In this document: positions 1 through 11,722 of the stretch, piece by piece
Numbering within the stretch: position 1 is the stretch's first letter
Layout: every line of letters begins with the position of its first letter
Source of the DNA: Ligustrum vulgare
Taxonomy: Eukaryota; Streptophyta; Magnoliopsida; Lamiales; Oleaceae
Direction of reading: 5' to 3'
Length of the DNA stretch: 64,000 bases
NCBI GenBank assembly: GCA_963555705.1
Contig: OY743174.1
Span: forward strand, 61,402,234-61,466,233
The notes under the pieces: model-generated
What the model was told of the DNA's origin: nothing
The model's input: the letters and a program-made list of their open reading frames with translations, nothing else
Databases searched by the model: none
Made by a program: the position numbers and the translations under genes

Positions 1-2389
1 GATAGGAGATAGACATAATTATTACAACACATCACGTTTGTAGTATGCGATTGAGATTGCTGAATGACATTTCTGACAAAATAACGTCAAATGATTACAC
101 TGACACATTTCAAATAATGATGATCACTGACACATAATGCGGCTGATTTGACCGTCAGAGCCTCCACTTTCACATTGGTTGTAACCTATCACTTCGGTTT
201 CCATCCCCTCGGTCAATACCACTTTGGTAGTTCACCTCGATTTTACGAAATCACCTCTCATACAAAGATCACATCGGTAACATAAGTCACCTCGATCGTC
301 AGGATCATCTAGGCCCAACACGTCAACTATAGCTGTTGTTCCCATACTTAGGTCACCTCGCCACCTCGAGCCAAGTATTGTCCTTTGACATTTTGACCTT
401 TGAACCTGCTGTCCACCTCAGCATGACACGCAACAGGAATCATTAAAAGTTAAAGTTAACCTAGACACACTGCAGAAAGCACTTTAGTTTGACCATAGGA
501 ATATGTAGGAATTTAATCCTAAGTGCTTAATTGAATCTTCGTAACTTGGTTGTCTCATTGAACCAAGTTCTTTAGATGTCCAGTCAGCATGGTTGAGTTA
601 TTATTACAATGATTATATGCGTAGTAGGCTTTCTTCTCATTCCCTTCGATCAGCAGTTTAATAATCTCTTGGTTAGCTTTTCGATATAGTGGATCCACAA
701 AATAATACCATCTAAGATCAACTGCAATACAAGACGATCTATACCGTTTGAGATACAATCAATCAACGTAGCAGGTATAAACTTATCACATTTGGAACTC
801 CGAAGCCAACATGCTCTCTTGCTTTAGTTGAAGCTTTATTACAGTTATCCGTATCCTCCACGAGTCTAGGATAACGATAAATAAGCTTCCAAAATTTCTT
901 GAAATAAAATAGTTATTTCTCACTTTATCTAAAGCTCTAGTTCCAAAAATCATTTTCAAATTCATAATGATTTCGAACATTTCCAAATACCGCACTAGCA
1001 TAGTAAACACATTTACTAGTGGATATAAATCTTTACATTGGACGTCCATGTCACAATATGGTACCAACAAATTTTTCCAAGAATATTACATTTCAACACC
1101 CCCACACTTCACGGATAGTCCCAAGTTCAACTTTTGGTATATACTCGAACAATGGCTCGACACGATTGAGATAAGATTTGAAATCTAACATTATATGTAT
1201 TAAATCTTAAAATTAAGAACCTTAAGGACTTAGATTTTGAAATCCAGAACTCGAAGGATTAAATAAAAAAATTTGGAAAAATTTTAAGGCCAAAATTGCA
1301 GATCTCAAGACCTTGAGTAATCAATATGCAATTAAATCCTTAACGTGCAATTTCAACTCAAGTCCATTGCCCTATTAAATTTCCAATTACAAATCCTTCT
1401 CATCAGATCACCAAGGTTTCAACCACTTTTGGTTATTATGAACTATCCTTATACTTCTAAAATTAGTATAAGAGATTTTTACCTTTCCATCTTCATAGAA
1501 CAACATTTTATGACTTATAAGGTATAATGAATGCAACTTATAGAAAAAGTTACCACCACTATTCATCAAGTAGGAGCGCATGTTCATGTATTAACATTAC
1601 CCTCCCACAAATCTTGGGTAATGTTCGAACTTTATAGTTCATCAACTCTTTTAAAGTTCAACCATATGATTAGTTATATTCATTAAATAAATAATTTTAT
1701 TCAATATTTAGTCAACATATAAAATAATTATGAATGTCAATATCTCCTATGCACTTCCATATATTTATGAGAGACAAACAGTTGGTTTCTTAGTTTCTCA
1801 TGCATTCACGTACAAAACTAGTCTCCAAAGAATAGGAAAGCTGAACCACATTGATTTTCATAAAGGTTCATATATTTTCATTTTATAACTTGTAAAGAAA
1901 AGAAAACCAATTTATATCATGAAAATCATGTGAACAAAGTGTTAAAATTAACTATCTATTCGTTGATTATAGAATGTGAAAAAGAATGCAATCATATTCA
2001 CAACATAATTATACTAATGAAATAAGGACAGGGCATAAATATATGCAAAATATTCAATATAATATGCATAAAAATTATGCAGATATTTAGATTATCAAAG
2101 ACAATAAAATTTAAAATGAGCAAAAACAAAATGCAGGGATTTTTAAACACTATATAAATTGGTTCCAACCAATTACATGTATAATAACTATACATATCAT
2201 GACATGCAGATTTTTTAAACTCAAAACTTCATTTGCTTTACACACATAACCACATAATATATTTGACACATGTACTATTCCTTAGAATATAAGTATGAAC
2301 AACAAATATTGTCTCGTAAAAACTAACGTGCATAATTATAATCTAATAACATATCTTTTACGTGGATAAAATTAGACAGGATTTTGACT
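1..2389. other. AT-rich intergenic DNA with a possible Copia-like LTR junction
   Basis: I see no convincing gene here. Only short ORFs with no recognisable motifs occur. On the minus strand a purine-rich run (about 1099-1113) directly precedes a TG-starting sequence (TGTTGAAATG, from 1098 downwards). That is the layout of a polypurine tract followed by the start of a 3' LTR, so 1-1098 may contain part of a minus-strand LTR. No partner LTR or target duplication was found, so this stays tentative. The stretch 120-420 is somewhat richer in CACCTCG-type words, but I could not assign it. Confidence 0.3.
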
Positions 2390-3006
2390 TACCGAATAAG
2401 AAATGTAGAAACATGAGATGCATGAAAATAATAGGTCGAGGTAAGAGTTAGACTCGTTGTCCTTAAGACGATAATGTCAAGCACGAATGCTAACGGTTAT
2501 CCGACATTCGTCTCCCAAAATACAACGATCACGTCTCGCAATAGGAGTAGTACTCTAAATTACGTAGAGCAACAAACCTTCTTGATATTTTAAACTCTTT
2601 TCATATGAAAATCTATTTAAAATAAATGCACAATCTTTTGAAGTGAACATGCATATATGATAGTGGAAGAATGAAAAAAAAAATGAATGAATTAAAAATC
2701 CAAACACATGGATCTATTTATAAATGTTGAAAAATTGTGTCTCCAAAGATACAACTCTTTCAAGAGACACATCACTTGAAACTTGTTTCTAAATGAAGAG
2801 ACACACCTATTTGAAATTATTTCAAAAGTCACAATCTTTCATATGAAAAGATACATCTTTTCATTTAAATTAATTCTAGAATAATTTATAATATTCTACT
2901 AAATTTTCAATATTATTATATATTTAATCGGCTTAATTTTTCCTTCACCGACTAACCGTTCCACTTAAATAATTACATAAATTTGATCATATACAAAGTT
3001 CCAACA
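2390..3006 (-). repeat. Copia-like LTR remnant (minus strand)
   Basis: On the minus strand this segment has a TATA box (TATAAATAG at 2722-2714) and then a leader containing TTGTATTTTGGGAG and CTTAAG. The same order and spacing recur at about 14920-15200 and 51400-51700. The segment ends on the plus side with TTCCAACA at 3006, consistent with a minus-strand LTR starting TGTTGGAA. The opposite end and a target duplication were not found. The resemblance to the bounded solo LTR at 51233-52220 is the main support for the call. Confidence 0.4.
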
Positions 3007-3117
3007 CATATATATCAACAGAGGATAAGCATTTTTATCAAGTGCTGCTCATGATAACTTTAGTGGGAGTAGAAGTATTGACCATTGGATCGTGATGAGA
3101 TCTATGGTTGTGGGTTA

Positions 3118-3200
3118 CCCTATATATAAAAGGTAGAAACCATGGCCTATTCTCTCACATTCCACTCATTTCTCTCACACCTGACTCACGATTGTCTATA
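3118..3200 (+). promoter_or_regulatory. TATA box with CT-rich leader
   Basis: A strong plant-type TATA box (TATATATAAAAG, 3121-3132) is followed about 30 bp later by a pyrimidine-rich leader rich in TCTCTCAC. That is typical of a transcription start, either of an LTR or of a gene. No coding region follows that I can recognise, so it may be the promoter of a decayed LTR. Confidence 0.3.
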
Positions 3201-4496
3201 TGCTCTATCGTGGGTAGAAAAACGGTAGAATAGGGACAAATTAACCTATTTATTAAATTTCAATTTTCAAACACTTCTATTTTGTATATATGACTATAGT
3301 TAGATGTAAATTCATATTACCATTAACTAATTGTGTGCATTATAGGCATAGCTTCATCCAACTACTATTTTTTTTATGGAAATCGATCTAGATGACAGTA
3401 GAATCCGCACACATATGGACAATTACCCTAAGTTGTATCTGACCATAAAAGTGTTTTATGCCATAAAATAAGGGCATAATATGAGTTAGCGTGCATTAGG
3501 CTGTCTAAACAATCTTGTGGTTGATTGGATATTAATAAAGTTTGAATTAAAAAGTAACCTAAAGTGTTTACAGTTCATAAAGCATTTGGATTTTTGGGCA
3601 TTAACTATTGTTTTTCTCCTTATTTTGAGCTTAATATTATGGTGATGGAAACTTGAAGAACAAAAGGACAATGCACCCAACACAAAAACCCTAATGGAAG
3701 CTAAATTGACTAGTTGATGGTGGGTTCATCGATCTCATATCAAATCTCATTATGAGATATTTAAGTTATATATAAGTAAAAAGATCTATTCATTGATAAG
3801 AAAAAACGTGATCAGGGATTTGATCGATGAAGAAAGATAATTCTTGGTATAAACGGCGCTTCTATCACTATATAATTGTCGACAACAAATTTGTTATGTC
3901 TTTAACGACGAAAATTTATATTTATTAAAATGAGTTATTTTAATTATGACTAAAAGGAAATTCTAACTCAAAGGTTACAATACTATATTATTTGAAAATA
4001 ATTTCTCTAGAATTTGGGGGTCTTACTTAAATGTGGAGACTACGATCACTTCATTTATCTTAAGGTTGAATCGACCATAAAATCCTTGACTGCGTTAATT
4101 CTCTTATGATGTCACCAAGTTAGGTCACACTAATAAAGAGGTTAAGTTTCTTCCCACTATAAAAGTGCACATAACAATAATAGCATCACCCAAGATTGTG
4201 TGTCATCAAGATATGAAATATCATTTCATTGAACTTTTCAGTGATGTGAAATTATACTAATTAAAGATAAATTGACCCAAATTTTTGAATGATATATTAA
4301 ACTTTTCAGTGATGTGAAATTATACTAATTAAAGATAAATTGACCCAAATGGGATGTAAAGTTCAATATAAAAGATAATAGAATTTTTTTTTTATTTATA
4401 TTATCAAATATTTGCATAGAGTTTCTACTAAATTAGGGACAACAATGTTTGAAAATACGTGACACGTTAGCAAATAGACGAAATTGGTTAAAAACA
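3201..4496. other. AT-rich intergenic DNA with a 51 bp tandem duplication
   Basis: No gene is recognised. The only clear structure is an identical 51 bp segment at 4232-4282 and 4300-4350 (period 68 bp), a recent local duplication. Confidence 0.5.
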
Positions 4497-5167
4497 CTTC
4501 TCCAGTGCACTCCATGGGTTATAATATTAAGCTGAGGTGGCTTGAGAAGAAAAAAAATAATGTGGGATGCTCCGTCTAGATATAGACGCTCCGTCGGACT
4601 TGATGACTTATCATTTTATTTAATTTTATAATTATTTTAACTATAATAAAAGACATTAAATTTTGGGATTCAAATTTGGGAGTTTTTTTTTTTATATAAT
4701 TATTTTAACTATAATAAAATAATGTTAAATCTGAAAGTTCATTAAAAAAATGAAATTCAAAATTTGGGAGTTTGCTTTCAAAATTGAGACGTCCAAAAAA
4801 ATGGAATAAACTTTGTTTTTTAACCTAAATAGTTTGAATATATTAATAAACATTGTTTTAAGATTATATATATATATATTAGTTCAACAAAAAATTGTCG
4901 CTAAATAAAGTTGAATAAAAATATTAGTTCAAAAAAACAACATTTATATTTTATAATAATGAAAAATTTAAGATTGTTTTAATTATTTTGCGAATGAGTT
5001 ATTAATTTTATAAAAAAAAATGTCACGTAATCAAAATTGTTTAAATGTAAAAGTAACCATTGGAGAGTAAATTTAAAACTTATCCGTCTATTTATCCATG
5101 TTCTTTAGAAGCCCATCTATTTCATCGACACGTCAGACACAATCCATGGAGTGCATTGGAGATGCTC
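4497..5167. mobile_element. MITE-like element with inverted ends
   Basis: The two ends are imperfect inverted repeats of about 25 bp. The left end contains CTCCAGTGCACTCCATGG (from 4500). The right end, read on the other strand, contains CTCCAATGCACTCCATGG (to about 5161). The right outer end GAGCATCTCCAATG resembles a common plant MITE terminus. The interior is AT-rich and non-coding. A TTA target duplication is possible but the left outer boundary is unclear. Confidence 0.4.
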
Positions 5168-5262
5168 TTAGGGTCCATTTGATAGAAATTTTGACAAATA
5201 AAAAATTGCATCTTAATAGTTAGATAATTATCTGAAAACGCTTTATCTGGAAAAAAAATTAA

Positions 5263-5432
5263 GATCCTGTTTGGTTCATGGAAAAGTTTTGTTTTTTGTA
5301 TTTTTTTTTTAAATGGATATGTGGTTTAAAAAATGTTTAAAACGTAAAAAATAATGGGTTTGACTAAGGATGAATGGTTGAGATTGAGTTTGAAAAATTG
5401 TGATAAAAATTTTCCATGGACCAAACAAGCTC
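5263..5432. mobile_element. Tourist/PIF-Harbinger-type MITE, 170 bp
   Basis: A short non-coding element with terminal inverted repeats of about 23 bp. The left end is GATCCTGTTTGGTTCATGG and the reverse complement of the right end is GAGCTTGTTTGGTCCATGG. It is flanked on both sides by TAA (5260-5262 and 5433-5435), the 3 bp target duplication of PIF/Harbinger elements. It encodes nothing and would depend on a transposase elsewhere. Confidence 0.65.
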
Positions 5433-5485
5433 TAAGAGAAAGCTATCGTAAGGAGTTTCTTCAGTACTCACATACATGAGAATTA

Positions 5486-5963
5486 GCGCATCGACAATGA
5501 ACAAGTTAAATATAGCTAGTCACATAAGCATAAAGTTAAATGTTAAATGCTTCATCCTCATGTTAAAGTTAAAATGTACAAATTGCTGGAATGGATAAGT
5601 TAATTTTTAACTAATTTCAAGAATATAATAAACATTTATTTTTAAAATAGCAAAATTTATATATTAATATGATATTCATTTTGAATATCTCATTAAATTA
5701 TATAATATGAAATTAACAAAAATATAGTTTATTTATCTATATTAAAAAATTTAAAGAAGAAAAAAGATTAAGATTTTGGAGAAATTTTTCAACTTAACAT
5801 TGTCACATCATCCACTAAATTGCTAGTCAAATTTAACATACAAGTTAATATGTGCTAAAAAAGATTTCCTTAACATTTGTTTTAACATGTTCATTGTACA
5901 CATTTTTTCAACATTTTCCTTATTTCACTAACATGTACTTTAGTCTATCCATTGTGGATGCTC
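5486..5963. mobile_element. PIF-Harbinger-type MITE, 478 bp
   Basis: The ends are imperfect inverted repeats: left GCGCATCGACAATGAACA; right, read on the other strand, GAGCATCCACAATGGATA. Both sides carry a TTA duplication (5483-5485 and 5964-5966), as expected for PIF/Harbinger. The interior is AT-rich and non-coding. The Copia element at 5971 lies immediately next to it, and that element's AGAAG target duplication overlaps the MITE flank by one base. Confidence 0.6.
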
Positions 5964-5970
5964 TTAGAAG

Positions 5971-6229
5971 TGTGGAATAAAGTGGTAGTTCACTTAATCC
6001 ACGTGTCGTCTTGCAATTGGCTCCATTTGAATTTTAAAATGCATAAGAGGGGGAGCTTCTCTTTTGGTTTCTTAGAATTGGCAAAGACAAGGTGAAATTC
6101 TTCTATCTTTGGTGAACCTAATCCGACTGTCATTTCTCAAGAACAACGATACCATGTTCCGATGTATTTAAGTATGTCAAAATCTGAGCTCACAAGGAAC
6201 AAACACACAAGTGCAACACTGCTGGGATT
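5971..6229 (+). repeat. 5' LTR of the Copia element (recognisable part)
   Basis: This matches 11723-12020 almost throughout, including the shared GCATAAGAGGGGG and GCAACACTGCTGGGATTCT. It lacks about 35 bp present in the 3' copy. After 6229 the two copies stop matching; the 5' copy continues with a small duplication of AATCTGAG(C/T)TCACAAGG and a GC-richer stretch (about 6260-6410). The true 3' end of this LTR and its primer-binding site could not be fixed. Confidence 0.7.
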
Positions 6230-6760
6230 CTAAGAATCTGAGTTCACAAGGAACAAACGGTTACCACCTTTGGCTTTACGAGACAGAGGAGCATCTTCTG
6301 GTGTTTTGGCCTTTTCTTCGACGGCGGTGGACAATGAGGGCCGGAAGCGCTCCGGAAACAATTTTGGACAGATTTTTCAGCCCGACCTGCTGATTCCATT
6401 TTCAAAGTCCGTTTTGCCAAATCAACTCTCGATTACATGGACACAGAAAAGTCTTCTCAGTTTGCATTCACTATCCCTTGTTTTAATTGAAATATTTAAT
6501 GTTCTAGATGTTATTGTGGGGTAGCTATATAGTGTTGAGGATTACCTTCCCGGTAACCATTGCTTGTTGGTAGAACTCACATAGGATTAGAATTTTGACT
6601 ACTTGCTTAATTTCTTAAAATTGTCTTGTTACTTGTTATTATATTGTTTGTGTGGTCATCTTGAAGAGTAATTTCGGTATAAAATTGGTTTGATCTTGCA
6701 CTTGTGTGGGATAATTGCTTTGTGTTAACTTGTTTGATGAAGTTTTTCATTATTTGCATT

Positions 6761-7658
6761 ATGGGGTCTCAGGTTGAATTGTTACAATTTAACGGTAAGA
6801 GAGATTATTCCATATGAAAGCAAAAAATGAAGGTTATTTTAATTCAACAAAGAGTTTCTAAATACGTGAAGACCCTAGTACTTATTCAAAATCATTACTA
6901 GACAAACCTGATGAAATTGCTGAGATGAATGAAATTACACATAATTGTATCATATTGCATTTATCTGATGATATAGTGGGACAAGTTGAAAAGCATATGA
7001 CTACTAAAGAATTGTGGGAAGCACTTGACAAACTTTTTTTTGACAAAATCATTAACGAAAAAGATTCACTTAATTCAAAATTTTCAACTTTAGATTGGAT
7101 CAAGGAAAGGATCTTGAATCTAAATTGAGTGAGTTCAACAATCTTATCAACTATTTGACCCACAATGGAAAGAAATTTGATAATGAATATCTCGCTTCTA
7201 TTATGTTAAATATCACGCCCTAATCTTTTAGAGATGTTAGGAATGCTATCACATATGCTAGGGACAATGTGACCTTAGACATTGTGATTGAGTCTTTAAA
7301 GGCTAGGGAGTTAGAGATGAAAAGGGAGTCAAAGGCTAGTTTGAGAGGGATAAATGAGTTGAGAGAGTCTAGAGACTACCATTTTCAAACTAAGAAGGGT
7401 AGAGAAAAATAAAATGATAGGACTAAGCCTCGGAATAACGGTGTTAAGAAATGCTACCATTGTGGTAAAATGAGACATTTCAAAAGTGATTGTGATGACT
7501 TTAAGAAGAAACATAGACTTCAGCAGAGTGATGACCAGAACTTAGTTGTTGTAGGTGATGCTTTTGATAGTCTTCAGACCATGACCATGACATGTGATGA
7601 CATCAATGTCAATGATGCCCTAGATAGACCACAAGCTATGAATGTGTATGAAAATTGA
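6761..7658 (+). pseudogene. Copia gag (broken)
   Basis: This would encode the capsid/nucleocapsid part of a Copia polyprotein, which packages element RNA in cytoplasmic particles. The start is the ATG at 6761 (MGSQVELLQFNG), a typical Copia gag opening. An in-frame TGA follows soon, apparently where a conserved Trp codon stood. The middle part (about 6925-7128) reads like the UBN2/gag core, including the words KELWEALDKLF. A CCHC zinc knuckle is preserved at about 7452-7493 (C-x2-C-x4-H-x4-C). Several stops and frame changes between these parts show it is dead. No splice or regulatory sign was seen. Confidence 0.75.
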
Positions 7659-9600
7659 TTTTGACAGTGAGTAGGTTTTAGATTCAAGTGCCACTGTCCA
7701 TATGTGTCCTATTAAATCTTGGTTTTTATAACTATAGAGAAATTAAGCCTAGAAAAGTGTACTTGAGGGACAACTATATACAAATTGTTGAAGGAGTAGG
7801 TGATATTACTATTAGGATGCATGATGACATGATCAGATCTCTTTTGAATGTTAGGTATGTCTCAGGCCTTGTGAGGAACCTCATTTCCTTAGGCATTTTG
7901 GAAAATGATGGTCATAAGTACGGATCTACTTTTTGGTACTATGAAAGTGAGTAGATGCTCTTTAGTTATTATGAAAGGTCCAAGAGAAACGGATTGTATA
8001 TTCTTAAAGGTAAAGCTTTAGAGGCCTACGAGTCTGCATTATCTACAATTTATGAAGATAGATTGAATCTTTGCATAAGCGGATGAGACACATAGGAAAC
8101 AAGGGGTTAAAGTATCTTAATAATTAGAGTTTACTAGGAAAGGATCTTGTTGCACCTTTAAGATTTTGTGAAACATGTGTTCTAGGAATGTCACACAGGG
8201 TTAACTTTGAGATATGTTAACACAACACTAATAGACCCTTAGACTACATTCATGCTGATGTGTGGGAACCAGAAAAACATCTCATAAATGGAGGAAGTAG
8301 ATTTTTCCTATCTATTTTCAATGAATACTATAGGAAAGTTTGGGTGTATCCCTTTAAATCCAAATATGAAACTTTTAGTAAGTTCAAGTCCTAGATTGAA
8401 TTAGTTGAGAACCAGATGGGGAAAAGTGTAAGAACTTTTAGGACGGAAATGGTCTAGAGTTTTGCAACTTTAAGTTTGATATTTTTTTTAAGGATAAAGG
8501 TATCAGGAGCCATAGGACTGCGAGATCTACCCCCAGCAAAATGGGGTAGCCTAGAGGATGAATCAGACTTTAATGAATAAAGTTAGATGCTTGTTGATTA
8601 GTTCAGGGTTGGCTAAAAGCTTTTGGGGTGAAGCTGTTTGTACCACTCCCTATTTGATAAATAGGTCATCTTCTAGTACTGTTGACTTTAAAACTCCCTA
8701 AAAATTGTGGACTGGGAAACCTCTAAATTTGTCGCACCTTAGAGTATTTGGTTGTGCTGTCTATGCACATCATGTTGAGGGTAAATTAGACCCTAGGGCT
8801 ACTAGGTATGTCAAGTTAGGTTATCCCGAGGGAGTGAAAAGTTACAGATTTTGGGTTATAGATGGTAAAGACATGAAAGTAATTAACAATTGAGATGTGA
8901 AGTTTAATGAACTTGATATGTCTTGTCTTAAGACCATAGATAAACAAACTGAGAAGGGAGAATCTTCTATTGAGAAGAAGATTGATTTTGAGGTGAAGAG
9001 ATTAGGTGAAGATAATCTAGAAGGTAGTGAAACCCAACATCAGGTAGAAGCGGACCAAGAAGTCATGATAGAGCAACCTGAACTAGAAATTCTCGAGGTT
9101 CCTGAAACGGATATCCCTGATCAAGAAATATCTGCAGGTACTAATTTGAAGAACTACTAATTAGTGAGAGATATGGAGAGGAGACAAGTTAGACCAACTA
9201 TGAAGTACATTTCTTCTAATTTGATTGACTATGTCCTAGTTTCAGGTGAAGCCTAATATTCAGTTGAACCTGCTTCATTTGAGGAAGCAATCAACTGTAA
9301 AAAGTCTGAAAATTGAAAAAAGGCTATGAAAGAGGAGATTCAGTCTTTGAACAAAAATGAAACTTGGAAGTTGGTTGAGAAACTAAGGAATCAAAAGATA
9401 GTCCATTGTAAATGGATCTACAAGTTGAAAGAAGGAGTAGAAGCTAATAACCCTTTAAGATACAAAGCTAGATTGGTAATTAAGGAATTTACTTAAAGAG
9501 AGGGGATAGACTATAATGAGGTATTTTCACTTATCATTAAGTATAAAACTATCATGTTAATCTTAGCGTTAGTTCTCCAAAATGATTGAGAGTTAGAGCA

Positions 9601-9936
9601 ACTAGATGTTAAGATTGCTTTTGTTCATGGAAAATTGAATGAAGATGAAAAGCGTGAAATGATTAAAGTTCCCTATGCTAATGCCATTGATTATGTGATG
9701 TATTCTATGATTATCACTAGACAGGACCTTGCATATGGTATTAGTTTCTTGAGTGGGGTTATGTTCAACCTAGATGTTAAGACTGCTTTTGTTCATGGAA
9801 AATTGAATGAAGATGAAAAGCGTGAAATGATTAAAGTTCCCTATGCTAATGCCATTGATTATGTGATGTATTCTATGATTATCACTAGACAGGACCTTGC
9901 ATATGGTATTAGTTTCTTGAGTGAGGTTATGTTCAA
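9601..9936 (+). repeat. 168 bp in-frame tandem duplication inside the Copia RT remnant
   Basis: Two nearly identical 168 bp copies lie head to tail, about 9601-9768 and 9769-9936. Each contains the same abnormal junction that fuses the early RT text (FVHGKLN) to the late RT text (KVPYANAIDYVMY). As 168 is a multiple of three, the copies stay in one frame. The shared junction shows that the internal RT deletion happened before the duplication. Confidence 0.8.
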
Positions 9937-10169
9937 CCTAGATAAATCTCATTGGATTGCTTTAAAATGGCTATTAAGATATCTAGCAGGATTTGTTATA
10001 AATGAGTTAGTGTTTGAAAGGAGAAGTGATAAGATTAAGCTTAAGGGATATGTAAATTCTGACCTTGCAGGGGATAAAAATAAGAAGAAATCTACCACTT
10101 ACTTCTTCTGTTTGTGTAATAATTGTATCACATGAAAATCACAGTTGTAATCTATTGTTACACTCTCCA

Positions 10170-10425
10170 TGTAACGGGTTGTCCCGGATGTTAGAAGACG
10201 GCGTATTGTCCCCACTGTACCAACACGAGTCTTCAGCATACTTTGTCCTCACTCGCACGCTTCCCGAGAAAACTTCCCAGGAGGTCACCCATCCCAGAAT
10301 TTCTCGAAGCCAAACACGCTTAACTGTAGAGTTTCTAACGATAGACTTCTGAAAAAGAAAGTGCACCTTGTTGATATGAGTAGTACCTATCATTTCTTTT
10401 AAGTTTTCTTAATCGGGGTATTACA
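10170..10425 (-). repeat. Cassandra LTR copy 1 (slightly deleted)
   Basis: This is 256 bp against 276-277 bp for the other two copies. It lacks about 17-20 bp just inside its plus-side start, where the others have the GACCCGGGTCCCACT stretch. The 5S-like segment is at about 10270-10330 on the minus strand. Confidence 0.85.
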
Positions 10426-10568
10426 ATCACCCCCCGTTAGACTCGTGATGTTACGCTTAACCCATTTGAGGATCTGTTTCCAGGCATTGGGATTCTAAAG
10501 GTGACTACCGCCCTATGGCGTAGCACTTAGTTCCTGATTTCCGGCTGGCGGTCGGCTCTGATACCATT

Positions 10569-10844
10569 TGTAACGACCCGGGTCCCACTCAACGGGCTGT
10601 CTCGGTCGTTAGATGACGGCGTACTGTCCCCACTGTACCAACACGAGTCTTTTCAGCATACTTTGTCCTCACTCGCACGCTCCCCGAGAAAACTTCCCAG
10701 GAGGTCACACATCCCAGAATTTCTTCAAGTCAAGCACGCTTAACTGTGGAGTTTCTAACGATAGACTTCAGAAAAGAAAGTGCACATTGTTGGTATGAAT
10801 AGTACTTATCATTTCTTTTAAGTTTTCTTGAGCAGGGTATTACA
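10569..10844 (-). repeat. Cassandra LTR copy 2
   Basis: A 276 bp LTR with a 5S-like segment at about 10690-10755 on the minus strand. It is flanked on both sides by the roughly 145 bp internal domains (10426-10568 and 10845-10993). Confidence 0.85.
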
Positions 10845-10993
10845 ATCACCCCCCGTTAGACTCGAGACGTCCTCGTCGCGCTTAACCCATCTGAGGATCT
10901 GTTGCCAGGCATTGGGATTCTAGAGGTGGCTCCTGCGCTATGGCATAGCACTTAGTTCCCAATTTTCGGCTGGTGGCTGGCTCTGATACCATT

Positions 10994-11270
10994 TGTAACG
11001 ACCCGGGTCCCACTTAACAAGCTGTCCCGGCCGTTAGATGACGGCATACTGTCCCCACTGTACCAACACGAGTCTTTTCAGCATGCTTTACCCTCACTCG
11101 CATGCTCCCCGAGAAAACTTCCTAGGAGGTCACCCATCCCATAATTTCTCCAAGCCAAGCACGCTTAACTGTGGAGTTTCTAACGATAGACTTCTGAAAA
11201 AGAAGATGCACCTTATTGGTATGAGTAGTACCTATAATTTCTTTTAAGTTTTCTTGATCGGGGCATTACA
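10994..11270 (-). repeat. Cassandra LTR copy 3
   Basis: A 277 bp LTR ending GGGGCATTACA at 11270, directly before the right-hand CTCCA target duplication. The 5S-like segment is at about 11115-11175 on the minus strand. Confidence 0.85.
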
Positions 11271-11722
11271 CTCCAACACTAAAGCTGAGTATGTTGCACT
11301 CACTAAAGCTTTAAAAGAATGTGTGTGGTTAAAAGGCCTATTGTGTGAACTGAACTTCTTGCATGAATTTGCTGTGATATTTGCTGGTAGTCAAAGCGTT
11401 TTAATGTTATGTAAAAATCCTGTTTATCATGAAAGGTCTAAGCACATTGAGTTAAAATATCATTTCACTAGGGAGAAGTTATCTTCATGTAAGTTTCAAT
11501 TACTTAAAATTACAACTGATGATAATCTTGCAGATATTGGAATAATAGCACTTGCAGCTGGTAAATTCAACAGGTGTTTATCAATTCTTGTTATTGATAA
11601 TGGTTAGTTGTTTTCAGATACTTGGGCTGGAGTGAGCGATGATGATTTATAAAACCACGCACATGGGTAACATTTGTAACCAGGGAAATTGGTAATGGAT
11701 TAAGGTGATCCAAGGTGAAGGT

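Larger units (their letters stand above)
10170..11270 (-). mobile_element. Cassandra-type TRIM array (LTR-internal-LTR-internal-LTR)
   Basis: Three LTRs alternate with two short internal domains. Each LTR runs from TGTAACG to ATTACA on the plus strand. On the minus strand each LTR contains a 5S rRNA-like stretch with the internal-control-region words GTTAAGCGTG and GGGATGGGTGACCTCCTGGG, which defines the Cassandra family. Next to each internal-side LTR end the minus strand reads TGGTATCAGAGCC, the initiator tRNA-Met primer site. The array is bounded by a perfect CTCCA duplication (10165-10169 and 11271-11275), so it inserted once. The extra LTR and internal domain probably come from unequal recombination between LTRs. 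It encodes no protein. Confidence 0.88.
7659..11607 (+). pseudogene. Copia pol: protease, integrase, RT, RNase H (broken, RT core deleted)
   Basis: Protease, integrase, reverse transcriptase and RNase H normally convert element RNA to DNA and integrate it. The protease motif LDSSATVHMCP lies near 7678 and is followed by the LRNV-type region. The integrase zinc region is at about 8080-8200, with the catalytic core start near 8240 (DYIHADVWEP). RT starts near 9330 (AMKEEI-like), but the central RT with its YVDD motif is absent: the text jumps from the FVHGKL motif to the motif of the RT C-terminal end. The joined block is then duplicated in tandem. RNase H is split by the Cassandra array (10170-11270) and resumes at 11271 with TKAEYVALTKA, ending at 11607. 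Many stops are present. Confidence 0.8.

Noticed and set aside
10260..10330. A 5S rRNA gene
   Set aside because: Only the 5S-like control part is present, embedded in Cassandra LTRs and repeated three times with LTR boundaries.
10613..11247. Open frames beginning MTAYCPHCTNTSLFS in the Cassandra region
   Set aside because: They are translations of non-coding LTRs in the antisense direction of a 5S-like segment, and the same frame appears in each LTR copy.
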